Of a stretch of 64,000 bases of DNA, positions 53,682-62,618 are shown one piece after another. Numbering within the stretch: position 1 is the first letter of the stretch; each line of letters opens with the position of its first letter. The notes beneath the pieces were generated by a model that did no database searches, was not told where the DNA came from, and was given only the letters and a program-made list of their open reading frames with translations. The position numbers were made by a program, and so were the translations under genes. Source of the DNA: Sphingobium trunci (lineage in GTDB: Bacteria; Pseudomonadota; Alphaproteobacteria; Sphingomonadales; Sphingomonadaceae); the NCBI RefSeq assembly GCF_022664535.1, contig NZ_JAKUJY010000001.1, positions 248,001 through 312,000 of the forward strand, written 5' to 3'.

Positions 53682-53813
53682 ATGATGGAAGAAAGTGAAG
53701 AAGATCGAGGGCTGTTGGCTGCGATCCGCGCGAGATCCGGCGTGATTGTGGGCGTGGTGGGGCTGGCCGCATGGCTCGCCCTCATCTGGTTCATGTTCGG
53801 AGACGTGCTGTAA
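53682..53813 (+). CDS. Small single-span membrane protein (43 residues)
   Basis: The frame gives an acidic N-terminus MMEESEEDRG, an Arg pair and a hydrophobic helix (SGVIVGVVGLAAWLALIWFM), ending FGDVL. One membrane span with an N-in topology is likely (charged N-terminus with Arg near the helix). It lies 39 bases after otsA, with a weak Shine-Dalgarno. Small single-span proteins often modulate a larger partner; none is obvious. Confidence 0.5.
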   Translation: MMEESEEDRGLLAAIRARSGVIVGVVGLAAWLALIWFMFGDVL

Positions 53814-53999
53814 TGGCTGCGGCCGGAGCGGAATCAGTCGACTAATTGCACCCTCGCCCCTTTTGGTCTAAGGGCCAGCCCAAGCAGCCCCGGCACCCGC
53901 TGATCCTTCCCGATTCGCGTTTGCCGGGGCACATTCTTTCTGGAGCAGATTCCGATTTCATCGCATCGAAACGGGGGCTGTTCCAGTTGGTGTTTCACC

Positions 54000-54043
54000 G
54001 CGTTTTCCGAACCGGCAGTTGTTTCACCTGCTCCGAAAACGCT
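54000..54043. repeat. RIME-like palindromic element (copy 1)
   Basis: GCGTTTTCCGAACCGGCAG at the left and CTGCTCCGAAAACGC at the right form a nested dyad. A second, partial unit (CAGTTGGTGTTTCACC) lies just upstream. The element shares its layout, (GCnTTTT...GCAG...TCACCTGC...GGAAAAnGC), with 56912-56956. It lies directly upstream of purC. Confidence 0.55.
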
Positions 54044-54065
54044 ATAGGGAAGACAGGAACCGCGC

Positions 54066-54848
54066 ATGGCCCGTCGCCGCCAGATCTACGAAGGCAAGGC
54101 AAAGATCCTTTACGAAGGCCCCGAGCCGGGCACGATCATCCAGTATTTCAAGGATGACGCGACCGCCTTCAATGCCCAGAAGAAGGGCACGATTTCGGGC
54201 AAGGGCGTGCTCAACAACCGGATTTCCGAGCATATCTTCACCCTGCTCGGCCAGATCGGCGTGCCGACCCACTTCATCCGCCGCCTCAACATGCGCGAAC
54301 AGCTCGTCCGCCAGGTCGAGATCGTGCCGATCGAGGTCGTGGTACGCAATGTCGCCGCCGGTTCGCTCAGCAAGAAGCTGGGGATCGAGGAAGGCACGCA
54401 ACTGCCCCGCACGCTGATCGAATATTGCTACAAGGACGACGCACTGGGCGACCCGCTGGTGTCCGAAGAGCATATCGCCTGCTTCGGCTGGGCCAGCCAG
54501 GAAGAGATGCACGACATTGCCGACATGGCGATCCGCATCAACGACTTCATGTGCGGCCTGTTCGCGGGCATCGGCATTCGCCTCATCGACTTCAAGCTGG
54601 AGTTCGGCCGCCTTTGGGACGGCGACTATAGCCGCATCATCTTGGCCGACGAGATCAGCCCGGACGGCTGCCGCCTGTGGGACATGAACACCGGCGAAAA
54701 GCTGGACAAGGATCGGTTCCGCCGCGATCTGGGCGGTGAAGTCGAAGCCTATCAGGAAGTCGCCCGCCGCCTGGGCCTGATGCCCGAAGGCGCGGACACG
54801 ACGGTCCTCGACCTCGACACCCACCGCAAGAAGCGCAGCAAGGACTGA
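54066..54848 (+). CDS. purC: Phosphoribosylaminoimidazole-succinocarboxamide synthase
   Basis: PurC condenses CAIR with aspartate in purine biosynthesis. The 260-residue product has [15 protein letters not shown] at the start, then [20 protein letters not shown] and [15 protein letters not shown]. It ends with [20 protein letters not shown]. Its stop is 18 bases from the convergent exporter stop. purS and purQ follow after the exporter. Confidence 0.97.
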   Translation: MARRRQIYEGKAKILYEGPEPGTIIQYFKDDATAFNAQKKGTISGKGVLNNRISEHIFTLLGQIGVPTHFIRRLNMREQLVRQVEIVPIEVVVRNVAAGSLSKKLGIEEGTQLPRTLIEYCYKDDALGDPLVSEEHIACFGWASQEEMHDIADMAIRINDFMCGLFAGIGIRLIDFKLEFGRLWDGDYSRIILADEISPDGCRLWDMNTGEKLDKDRFRRDLGGEVEAYQEVARRLGLMPEGADTTVLDLDTHRKKRSKD

Positions 54849-54866
54849 TCCGGCGGGGCGCGTTGC

Positions 54867-55619
54867 TCAGGCGAGCAGCGCGTCCGCCATCAGCTTGATG
54901 CCCAGCAGCACCATCAGCACGTAGATCAGCGTGTAGAAGCGCGCTGCATCGACCCGGCGCACCAGCGCCACGCCCGCGAAGGTGGCGATCATCGCGACCG
55001 GCACCAGCATCGCCGTGGCCAGCAGATTGGCCCGCGTGAACTGGCCCAGGGCGGCATAGGCGGGCACCTTCATCCAGTTCATCGCCGCAAAGGTGACCGC
55101 GGTGGTGCCGACCAGCGTGTCGCGCGGCAGGCGCTTGGGCAGCACCCACATCTGAAAGGGCGGCGAACCCGCATGGGCGATCTGGCTGGTGAAGCCGCTC
55201 GCCACGCCGAACAACAGGCCCACCCAATCCGGCGAATTGGACGGCAGGACGATGGCCCCGCTCCGCTCGACCCAAAGACGCTGGAGTCCGAACAGCATCG
55301 AAATCGCGCCCAGTACGCCAAGGACGGCAACTTCGGACACTTGGGCGGCAAAGAGATAACCGATCGCAATCCCTACCGCCGTGCCGGGCAACATGACCTT
55401 CAGCACATGGCGGTCCCAGCTATGCCGGAATGCCCATACGCTGACCGCATCCTGCAGGATCAGGATCGGCAGCAGGATGGCCGCGCCGCGCACCGGATCG
55501 ACGCCCAGCGCCATGACCGGCATGGCCAGCGCCCCCACTCCGGCAAAACCGCCTTTGGCGAGGCCGGACAGGATGACCGCCAGGATCGCGCAGCAATAAT
55601 AGAAATATTCCGGGTTCAT
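54867..55619 (-). CDS. TauE/SafE-family membrane exporter
   Basis: This is a 250-residue polytopic membrane protein with about eight hydrophobic helices (AILAVILSGLAKGGFAGVGA at the start). Loops include GASISMLFGLQRLWVE-like and FTSQIAHAGSPPFQMW; the last resembles the second repeat of TauE/SafE proteins, which export sulfite or related anions. It interrupts the purC-purS-purQ order on the opposite strand. The substrate is unknown. Confidence 0.88.
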   Translation of the reverse strand: MNPEYFYYCCAILAVILSGLAKGGFAGVGALAMPVMALGVDPVRGAAILLPILILQDAVSVWAFRHSWDRHVLKVMLPGTAVGIAIGYLFAAQVSEVAVLGVLGAISMLFGLQRLWVERSGAIVLPSNSPDWVGLLFGVASGFTSQIAHAGSPPFQMWVLPKRLPRDTLVGTTAVTFAAMNWMKVPAYAALGQFTRANLLATAMLVPVAMIATFAGVALVRRVDAARFYTLIYVLMVLLGIKLMADALLA

Positions 55620-55890
55620 CCGGCCCGCCTAGTCCAAGGCGAATGCAAAAGGGAATCGCTTTTTTTGGCTTCAGTCATTCGCGCGATGCCAGTTCGGTGG
55701 CGCGAAACGATCACCTGACGCCACGGCGGCTGCCAAAGGGATAATGCCTTGCCTGCCGGGCGCTGCAGGACTAGAGGGCTGGACGATTGAAATCGACCGC
55801 TCAGCCCTGCAGTTTTCATCGCCCGCGCATTTCGCAGGCGGAAATGGCTGGAGGGCGTGCCAAGGCCAAGTTTACGGAGTGTCCTGCCCC

Positions 55891-56124
55891 ATGAAAGCCC
55901 GCATCTTCGTCACGCTCAAGGGCGGTGTTCTCGACCCGCAGGGCAAGGCGATCCACCACGCGCTGGAAGGCCTTGGCTTTGGCGGCGTCAACGACGTGCG
56001 CGCAGGCAAGCTGATCGAACTGGAGCTGGCCGAGGGCACCAGCGACGAGGATATCGACGCCATGTGCCGCAAGCTGCTGGCCAATACGGTGATCGAAAAC
56101 TACCGCATCGAAAAGGTCGCCTGA
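55891..56124 (+). CDS. purS: Phosphoribosylformylglycinamidine synthase subunit PurS
   Basis: PurS is the small subunit of the three-part FGAM synthase. The 77-residue product reads MKARIFVTLKGGVLDPQGKA, then LGFGGVNDVRAGKLIELEL and KLLANTVIENYRIE, the complete PurS pattern. purQ begins 3 bases later, so the pair is co-transcribed. purL is not in the window. Confidence 0.96.
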   Translation: MKARIFVTLKGGVLDPQGKAIHHALEGLGFGGVNDVRAGKLIELELAEGTSDEDIDAMCRKLLANTVIENYRIEKVA

Positions 56125-56127
56125 GCC

Positions 56128-56802
56128 ATGAAGAGCGCCGTCATCGTCTTTCCGGGCAGCAATTGCGACCGCGACCTCGCCGTGGCGTTCGAGGCGGCGA
56201 CCGGCGCGAAGCCCGCCATGATCTGGCACCGGGAAACCGAACTGCCCGGCGATCTCGACCTGATCGGCGTGCCCGGCGGCTTTTCCTATGGCGACTATCT
56301 GCGGTCCGGCGCGATGGCGGCGCGCTCACCCGTCATGCAGGCGGTGGCCAAGGCGGCGGAACGCGGCGCCTATGTTCTGGGCATCTGCAACGGGTTCCAG
56401 GTGCTGACGGAAAGCGGCCTGCTGCCCGGCGCCCTGCTGCGCAATGCGGGCGGCCATTTCGTCTGCCGCGACGTCGCCCTGACGGTCGAGAATGCACAGA
56501 GCGCCTTTACCAGCCGCTATGGCGCGGGCGAGGCGATCAGCTTCCCGGTGGCGCATCATGACGGCAATTATTTCGCCGACGCGCAGACGCTGGACCGGCT
56601 GGAGGGCGAGGGCCGTGTGGCGCTGCGCTATGCGGAAAGCGTCAACGGTTCGGCACGCAACATTGCGGGCATCCTCAACGAAGCGGGCAATGTGCTGGGC
56701 ATGATGCCGCACCCGGAACGGGTGATCGAGGCTGCGCATGGATCGACGGACGGCCGCCGCCTGTTCGACGGGCTGGTCGAAGGGCTGATGGCCCGCGCCT
56801 GA
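56128..56802 (+). CDS. purQ: Phosphoribosylformylglycinamidine synthase subunit PurQ
   Basis: PurQ is the glutaminase subunit of FGAM synthase. The 224-residue class I amidotransferase has [13 protein letters not shown], the nucleophile elbow [13 protein letters not shown] (Cys) and the catalytic His/Glu in [11 protein letters not shown]. It follows purS directly. A terminator candidate lies at 56848-56876. Confidence 0.97.
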   Translation: MKSAVIVFPGSNCDRDLAVAFEAATGAKPAMIWHRETELPGDLDLIGVPGGFSYGDYLRSGAMAARSPVMQAVAKAAERGAYVLGICNGFQVLTESGLLPGALLRNAGGHFVCRDVALTVENAQSAFTSRYGAGEAISFPVAHHDGNYFADAQTLDRLEGEGRVALRYAESVNGSARNIAGILNEAGNVLGMMPHPERVIEAAHGSTDGRRLFDGLVEGLMARA

Positions 56803-56847
56803 CCCGTTGCCCCTTTTTTGGGTGACATAGGTGACACGATGGAGATG

Positions 56848-56876
56848 CCCGGAAACCCGCCTTTCCGGGCTTTTCC
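56848..56876 (+). terminator. Terminator after purQ
   Basis: CCCGGAAA and TTTCCGGG pair perfectly over CCCGCC, followed by CTTTTCC. It is about 45 bases after the purQ stop. Confidence 0.65.
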
Positions 56877-56911
56877 TAGCAGGAGATCGGACGGTTCAAG
56901 GAGCCGTGTAA

Positions 56912-57009
56912 AGCATTTTAGAAGCAGGTTGCATCACCTGCTGGCCCGGAAAAAGCGGAAGACCAAAGACAAATGCAGCATGATCCGATTCAGCTCGATC
57001 GGATCATGC
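56912..57009. repeat. Composite palindromic element (copy 2) plus perfect 12-bp dyad
   Basis: AGCATTTT ... AGCAGGT-TGCATC-ACCTGCT ... CCGGAAAAAGC (56912-56956) mirrors the layout of 54000-54043. Further on, GCATGATCCGAT (56978-56989) and its exact complement (56998-57009) enclose TCAGCTCG. Both lie in the gap between purQ and the convergent esterase gene and resemble dispersed alphaproteobacterial intergenic elements. Confidence 0.6.
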
Positions 57010-57106
57010 CAGCCATAGCCCGGATGGGATCCTGTAGGACAGGATATTCGAACCGTCCTGTTTCCCTGTTTTCCGCGATTTCCTGACCGGCAATCGATAA
57101 ATCGCC

Positions 57107-58156
57107 CTAGGACTGCTCGAACGCCTGCCGCAGCGCCGCCAGCTTGGCCTCCGTGAAGCGCTTGCCCACCGCAGTCTGCGCGCCCACCAGGTCGAACCCA
57201 TGATAGGCGCCGGGGATGACGAGCAGTTCCGCGGGCGTGCCGCTGTCGATCAGGCGGCGGGCATAATCGATATCCTCGTCCACGAAGAGATCGATCGAGC
57301 CGACGCCGATGAAGGCGGGAGGCAGGCCCTTGAGATCGGCTTGACGCGCGGGAACCGCGCGGACCGGAACGGTGCCGGTACCCGGCGCCTGCCCCAGGAA
57401 GGATTCCCAGCCGAAGCGGTTGCTTTCCTCCGTCCAGAGGATCGTCCCGGTCGGCGGCTCCACCCTTTTCGTGCTGCCCGTGCGATCGTCCAGCATCGGA
57501 TAGACCAGCGCCTGGAAGACGAGCGGCACTTCCCCACGGTCGCGCGCGGTGATGGCCAGCAGGGCCGCATGGCCGCCCCCGGCGCTTTCGCCCATCACCG
57601 CGATGCGCCGGGGATCGGCGCCGAGCGATGCGGCATTGGCGTGCAGCCATTTGAGGGCCGCATAATTATCCTCAATCGACCCCTCATAGGTGGTTTCGGG
57701 CGCCAGCCGATATTCGACCGAAACGATCACGCAATCGAGCGCGGCGGCGGTCTGCTGAAGGAAATGGAGGTTGCTCGCCACGTCGCCGAGGATGAAGCCG
57801 CCGCCATGGGTGTGGAGAATGGCGGGCCTGGCGGTCCCCGGCCGGGCATTGATGACATAGACGATCAGGTCGGGCGCGCCGGAAGGCCCCTTGATCGCCT
57901 GTTTGCGGTAGGCGGGCGAAGGAAGCGGCGGCGGAAACATGCCCTTCATCCCGTTCCGCATCGCCGGGAGCGTTGCGCGGCTCGGCGCCGGTCCCTGCTG
58001 CTTCAGCATTCCCACGAAAGGGCGCAGTTCCGGGTGAACGAAGGAAAGCTGCGGGTTGGTGGCGGCCGCGCCGGCCTTTGCGGAGGCGGGTCCGGCAAGG
58101 CACAGGCCGCCCAGCGCCAGTCCGGCCAGGAAATCCCGCCGCGTCGATCCTTCCAT
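57107..58156 (-). CDS. Alpha/beta-hydrolase esterase, HSL-like, TAT-exported
   Basis: This 349-residue protein starts with a twin-Arg signal (STRRDFLAGLALGGLCLAG). The mature part is a hormone-sensitive-lipase-type hydrolase with the oxyanion motif HTHGGGFILG and the nucleophile elbow AVMGESAGGGHAAL (GxSxG). The catalytic Asp is in SIDLFVDED and the catalytic His is near PGAYHGFDLVG. GGAGGGGGAAT precedes the ATG at 58156. It hydrolyses short-chain esters in known relatives; the natural substrate is unknown. Confidence 0.93.
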   Translation of the reverse strand: MEGSTRRDFLAGLALGGLCLAGPASAKAGAAATNPQLSFVHPELRPFVGMLKQQGPAPSRATLPAMRNGMKGMFPPPLPSPAYRKQAIKGPSGAPDLIVYVINARPGTARPAILHTHGGGFILGDVASNLHFLQQTAAALDCVIVSVEYRLAPETTYEGSIEDNYAALKWLHANAASLGADPRRIAVMGESAGGGHAALLAITARDRGEVPLVFQALVYPMLDDRTGSTKRVEPPTGTILWTEESNRFGWESFLGQAPGTGTVPVRAVPARQADLKGLPPAFIGVGSIDLFVDEDIDYARRLIDSGTPAELLVIPGAYHGFDLVGAQTAVGKRFTEAKLAALRQAFEQS

Positions 58157-58322
58157 ATTCCCCCTCCTCACTGATTCCAAAGCCTGTTTCATGGCCATCA
58201 TCCCGGACCTGACCCGATCCCGCTTTTTGGGTCAAGGCGCAAGAGAAAGCGAGACTCCGGGTCAAAGGGGTGACGGCATCCCTATGGCGAAATTCGCTTG
58301 CACCGCCCCAGCCATGACCGGC

Positions 58323-60425
58323 CTAACGATGATAGTCATATTCGAAGGCCCTTCCCTGCTGCTTGGTCAGGATCGCGCCGATGATCACGCCGCCGGCGCG
58401 GCGAAGGCGGTCCACCGCGACGCGCAGGCCGCCATGATGGTTGCGGCCCCATTCCACGACCAGCAGCGCCGCCTGCGCCTTGCTGGCGAGCAGGCCCGCA
58501 TCGGGCAGGCCCAATATCGGCGGGGCGTCGATCAGGATCGTGTCGTAGCGGTCGCGGACCGTCGAAAGCATCCCGTCCACGGCCGGGGTCACCAGCAGTT
58601 CGGCCGGATTGGGGGGGATGGCGCCGCAGGGGAGCAGCGCCACGCCCGGCACGCCCGTGTCTACGATGACCTGCTCGATCGTCGCCTGACCGGTCAGCAA
58701 TTCGCTGATGCCCCTGCCCGCCGCAACGCTGAACAGGCTGTGCTGCCGGGGGCGGCGCATGTCGGCATCGACCACCAGCACCCGCTTGCCAAGCGCGCCC
58801 AGCGCCCTGGCAAGCGCGTGGAGGGTCGAGGATTTGCCCTCCCCCTCCTGCGCGCTGGTGACGAGGATCGAGCGGGGCAGGCCCGCCGCCGACGCCAGCA
58901 GCAGGGAGGACGCCATCGGGGTGAATATTCCCGGCGCGGGCTTTTCCCCTGCCGGGACCGCGCCCAGCAGCGGCAGGTTCACCCGTTCGGCCAGCGTGTC
59001 GGCCGAGGTCACGGCATCGTCGAAAATATGCCGCCCGGCCACCGCCAGCAGCCCCAGCACCAGCCCGCCCAATGACGCGAACAGCATGGTGACGCCGATA
59101 TGGGGCGAGGATGGGCGGGAGGGCACGGCGGCGCGGTCGAGCGGCTGGATCCGCCCCGCCTGGAACCCGGCCTGCGACGCCATGTCGCGATAGCGCTGGA
59201 GCAGGCTGTCATGCAGCAGGCGATAGGTGTCGACCTGCCGTTCCAATATGCTCATCTGAACGCCCCGGCCGCGTTCGGCCTGGGCCTGATGCTCGACCTT
59301 CCTGATCTCCGATTCGATCTGCCTTTCGCCATGGACGGCGACGTCATATTGTTCCCGGAGCGAGGCGCGGATCGTGTTCGCCATCGATTCCGCCTGATCG
59401 TCCAGCGCGGCCAGCTTCGCGCGGGCTTCGCGCATCTCGGGATGGGCATCCTTGCGGAACTGGCGTTCCTGGACCAGGTCCGCCCGCGCCTGCGCCCGCT
59501 GGGTCATCAACTGCTGCATGGCGCCGTTGTTCAGCACTTCGGGCAGGGTTTCGACGCCGGAGAGGCGGGCGCTTTCCCACCGTTTCTGGGCGGCGATGCG
59601 GTCGGCCGTGGCCTGGGCGCGGAAAGCGTTGAGCTGCGCGAGGCGCGTGGCGGTCGTGCCTTCGGGCGGGGCATCGCCGGGGGGCTGGGCCGCGTCCGGA
59701 CCGGCGGCGGCGCCGGTGCGGGCGGCATAGACCGCCATGTCGCGTTCCGCCCGTTCCAGATCCTTGCGCGCCCCGTCCAGTTCGCCCAGCAGGAAGCGGC
59801 GGGCCTGGACGCCCGATTCGAACCCGCGCCGGAGGTCCGCGCGGATCAGGCTGTCGGCATAGCTGTTGGCGACCCGCGCCGACAGGACGGGATCGGCGCT
59901 GGTGAAGCCGATGCGGATGACCCGCGACTTGCCGGGCAGTTCGACCTTCAGATTGTCGCGCAGCAGCCCGACCACCATTTCGGTTTCCACCTGCCGCTGG
60001 TTCAGGGCGCCCGAGCCGCGATCGGGGCGGCGGACGTCCATGCCGTCGAAGAAGGTGCGGCTGCCGACCAGTGCCAGCTCGCGCGCCACATCCTCCGCCA
60101 GGGAGCGGCTGCGCAGCACCTCCAGCTCGGTCTGCATCAGCGCTTCATTGTCGGACGGGGAAGCCTGACGCTGCGCGGTCGGGGCGCCTGCGGCTCCGGC
60201 CGGGATATCCTCCACCTCGACCGAGGCGGTCGCCTGATAGTCCGGAGTGGACAGCAGGATGAAGACGACGCCCGCCAGCACGCACAGCGCCATGGTGACG
60301 AACAGGATGATGCGATGGCGCCGCACCGCCGCCCATGCGGCACTGGCGGCCGCGGCAAAGCGGGCGGCGCGGCCCTCCACCGTGGCGGGGCTGTTGTCAG
60401 GCTCGATCAGCAGGCCCGGCGCCAT
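58323..60425 (-). CDS. Polysaccharide co-polymerase / tyrosine autokinase (Wzc/ExoP-like)
   Basis: This is a 700-residue inner-membrane protein that controls chain length and export of a surface polysaccharide. An N-terminal Wzz-type domain spans two membrane helices, with a long coiled-coil periplasmic region between them. The cytoplasmic BY-kinase domain has TSAQEGEGKSSTLHALARAL (Walker A), VLVVDADMRRP (Walker A') and ILIDAPPILGLPDAG (Walker B). The C-terminal tail has only two Tyr (EYDYHR), fewer than in E. coli Wzc. It starts one base inside the stop of the upstream export gene. Confidence 0.92.
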   Translation of the reverse strand: MAPGLLIEPDNSPATVEGRAARFAAAASAAWAAVRRHRIILFVTMALCVLAGVVFILLSTPDYQATASVEVEDIPAGAAGAPTAQRQASPSDNEALMQTELEVLRSRSLAEDVARELALVGSRTFFDGMDVRRPDRGSGALNQRQVETEMVVGLLRDNLKVELPGKSRVIRIGFTSADPVLSARVANSYADSLIRADLRRGFESGVQARRFLLGELDGARKDLERAERDMAVYAARTGAAAGPDAAQPPGDAPPEGTTATRLAQLNAFRAQATADRIAAQKRWESARLSGVETLPEVLNNGAMQQLMTQRAQARADLVQERQFRKDAHPEMREARAKLAALDDQAESMANTIRASLREQYDVAVHGERQIESEIRKVEHQAQAERGRGVQMSILERQVDTYRLLHDSLLQRYRDMASQAGFQAGRIQPLDRAAVPSRPSSPHIGVTMLFASLGGLVLGLLAVAGRHIFDDAVTSADTLAERVNLPLLGAVPAGEKPAPGIFTPMASSLLLASAAGLPRSILVTSAQEGEGKSSTLHALARALGALGKRVLVVDADMRRPRQHSLFSVAAGRGISELLTGQATIEQVIVDTGVPGVALLPCGAIPPNPAELLVTPAVDGMLSTVRDRYDTILIDAPPILGLPDAGLLASKAQAALLVVEWGRNHHGGLRVAVDRLRRAGGVIIGAILTKQQGRAFEYDYHR

Positions 60426-61135
60426 CAATGGCCTCCGTCCAGCGCGATGAAGCCCACGCCGAGGGCAGGGACGGCCAGCAGCGCACCGCCCAGAATGGCC
60501 TTGGCGCGGGAGAGGCCGATGATGATCGTGTCCCCCGGCAGGATTTCAGGGTCGGGCGCCTCGCCCTTGCGAATGGCGGAAAGGTCGAACATGGCGGCCT
60601 TGCGCTGGCCGTCGGCGATGCGGACCACCACGATCTGGCCGAGGCTGGCAAGGCGGGTCGGCCCGCTGGCGAGCGCGACCGCCTGTTGCAGCCCGAGGCG
60701 GCCCTCGATCGGGAAGACGCCCGGTTGGCGGACCTCGCCGTCGACGGTGATGCGGCGGCCCACCGCCCGCTTCACGAAGACGGTGACCTGCGGGGAGACG
60801 AGATAGCGATCGCCCAGCCGCCCGGCGATGACGTCGGAGGCTTCACTGGCGGAAAGGCCCGCCACCGATACGTCGCCGATCAGCGGCATGCGCACCATGC
60901 CCGCCGCCGTGACCTGCGCATCCTCCAGCGACAGGCCGGGTTCGTGATAGACCTGTATGCGCAGCACATCGTCGGGGGAGATGTGATAATCCATGCCCAC
61001 GGCGGGGGCCGGGGGGATGGCGGCATAGGCATCCTTGCCCTGCGGCGCATCCTCCACGGTCGAGCAGGCTCCCAGCATCGCGCAGGCCGCAAGGCCCGCC
61101 CATATCCGGTGATTGCTGTTGGTCGGCCGGTTCAT
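60425..61135 (-). CDS. Polysaccharide export outer-membrane lipoprotein (Wza/GumB-like)
   Basis: This 236-residue protein has a lipoprotein signal (lipobox LGAC, mature CSTVEDAPQ). The polysaccharide-export domain is DYHISPDDVLRIQVYHEPGL, and an SLBB domain is RRITVDGEVRQPGVFPIEGR. It forms the outer-membrane export channel and couples to the Wzc-like kinase by a 1-base overlap (TGATG). The C-terminal hydrophobic helix (GGALLAVPALGVGFIAL) would cross the outer membrane as in Wza. The start is at ATG 61135. Confidence 0.94.
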   Translation of the reverse strand: MNRPTNSNHRIWAGLAACAMLGACSTVEDAPQGKDAYAAIPPAPAVGMDYHISPDDVLRIQVYHEPGLSLEDAQVTAAGMVRMPLIGDVSVAGLSASEASDVIAGRLGDRYLVSPQVTVFVKRAVGRRITVDGEVRQPGVFPIEGRLGLQQAVALASGPTRLASLGQIVVVRIADGQRKAAMFDLSAIRKGEAPDPEILPGDTIIIGLSRAKAILGGALLAVPALGVGFIALDGGH

Positions 61136-61252
61136 GCCGTTGAAAAATCCCCGTTTCCTCGTGACAGCGATGCTGCCGCTTCGGGCGGGGTTAACGGTGC
61201 GGCAGGGACATGGCAACCGCGCGAGGCCGCGAAAGCGCGCCCCCTGCCCCCG

Positions 61253-62548
61253 TCAGACGGCGATGCGAGCCTGATCCGGGGCGGTTCGCCGCGGCTGATC
61301 GGGCCAGACGCCGCGCGTGTCGTAGACGGCCTTGCCGGCGCGCTCGTCCACCGGAACGGATTTGAAAACGTCATGATCGACAAGAATGACGAAAACGCCG
61401 CATTGTTCCAGAGCCGTATCGAGATCGACCAGCTCCGCGCCGGTGCCCGCAAACTCCATCGGCAGGTCATGGGCATAGGGTTCGACCAGCTTCACGCGGC
61501 GGCCGTAGCGTCGGGCGAGGCGGGCGGCGACCTTGACCGCCGGGCTTTCGCGGAAATCGTCGATATTGGGTTTGAAGGCGAGGCCCAGGCAGGCGATCGG
61601 TTCGCCGGGGAACTCGTCGATCAGGTCGGAGGCCCTGGCCACCACATAGTCGGTCTTGCCGTCGTTGACTTCGCGCGCGGTGCGGATGAGGCGGCTGTTC
61701 TCCGGGTCGCCATGGACGATGAACCAGGGGTCGACCGCGATGCAATGCCCGCCGACGCCGGGGCCGGGTTGCAGGATGTTGACGCGGGGGTGGCGGTTGG
61801 CGAGGCGGATGACCTCCCACACGTCGATGTCCATGCGATCGGCGATGACGGACAGTTCGTTGGCGAAGGCGATGTTGACGTCGCGAAAGCTGTTTTCGAC
61901 CAGCTTCACCATTTCGGCGGCACGGGCTGAGGTGGTGATGCAGGCGCCGCGCACGAACTGGCGGTAGAAGCCCAGCGCCTTGCGCGCGCAGCGCGGCGTG
62001 ATGCCGCCGATGCAGCGGTCATTGTCGATCAGTTCGACCAGGATGCGGCCGGGAAGCACGCGTTCCGGGCAATAGGCGATGGCGATGTCGCCCGCGACGC
62101 CCTGGCCGGGCATTTTGAGGTCGGGGCGAAGCTGCGCGAAGAGGTCGCGCATCGCTTCGGTGGTGCCGACAGGAGACGTGGATTCGAGGATGACCGTGTC
62201 GCCCGCCTTCAGCACGTCCGCGACGGTGCGGGCGGCTTTCAGGACGTAGCTGATGTCGGGGGCGCGGTCTTCGGCTACCGGCGTGGGGACGGCGATGATG
62301 AAGACGTCGCTCGGCTCGACTTCCAGGCTGGCGCGCAGGTTGCCGCGGGAGACGACGCCCTGGACCAGGCCGTCGAGATCGACTTCCTCGATATGGACGC
62401 GGCCGGAATTGACCGTCTCCACCACATGCGCGCTGACATCGACGCCGACCACCTGCGCGCCGCCGCGGGCGATGAGCGCTGCGGTCGGCAGGCCGATATA
62501 GCCGAGGCCGATGACGGAAACCTTCTGCTGGAGCTTTTCGAGGGGCAT
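61253..62548 (-). CDS. wecC: UDP-N-acetyl-D-mannosamine dehydrogenase
   Basis: WecC oxidises UDP-ManNAc to UDP-ManNAcA with NAD+. The 431-residue product has the Rossmann start VSVIGLGYIGLPTAALIARG, the central ENSFRDVNIAFANELS, and GGHCIAVDPWFIV with the catalytic Cys. It also has the C-terminal IACLGLAFKPNIDDFRESPA. Members for UDP-glucose (Ugd) are similar, but this sequence matches the WecC/CapL type and is paired with wecB. The start follows the Rossmann motif closely at residue 10. Confidence 0.93.
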   Translation of the reverse strand: MPLEKLQQKVSVIGLGYIGLPTAALIARGGAQVVGVDVSAHVVETVNSGRVHIEEVDLDGLVQGVVSRGNLRASLEVEPSDVFIIAVPTPVAEDRAPDISYVLKAARTVADVLKAGDTVILESTSPVGTTEAMRDLFAQLRPDLKMPGQGVAGDIAIAYCPERVLPGRILVELIDNDRCIGGITPRCARKALGFYRQFVRGACITTSARAAEMVKLVENSFRDVNIAFANELSVIADRMDIDVWEVIRLANRHPRVNILQPGPGVGGHCIAVDPWFIVHGDPENSRLIRTAREVNDGKTDYVVARASDLIDEFPGEPIACLGLAFKPNIDDFRESPAVKVAARLARRYGRRVKLVEPYAHDLPMEFAGTGAELVDLDTALEQCGVFVILVDHDVFKSVPVDERAGKAVYDTRGVWPDQPRRTAPDQARIAV

Positions 62549-62618
62549 GCGATGGTCCTGGGGAAGCCGGTGATTTCAACCAGTTTCTGACGAGAAATGC
62601 TGAAGATTCCGGTAACGG

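Noticed and set aside
57029..57045. Small dyad ATCCTG-TAGGA-CAGGAT near the esterase stop
   Set aside because: The six-base arms are without a T-run and within chance expectation.
59100..60806. 568-codon plus-strand frame opposite the tyrosine autokinase
   Set aside because: It is a shadow frame; the autokinase on the minus strand has all its motifs.
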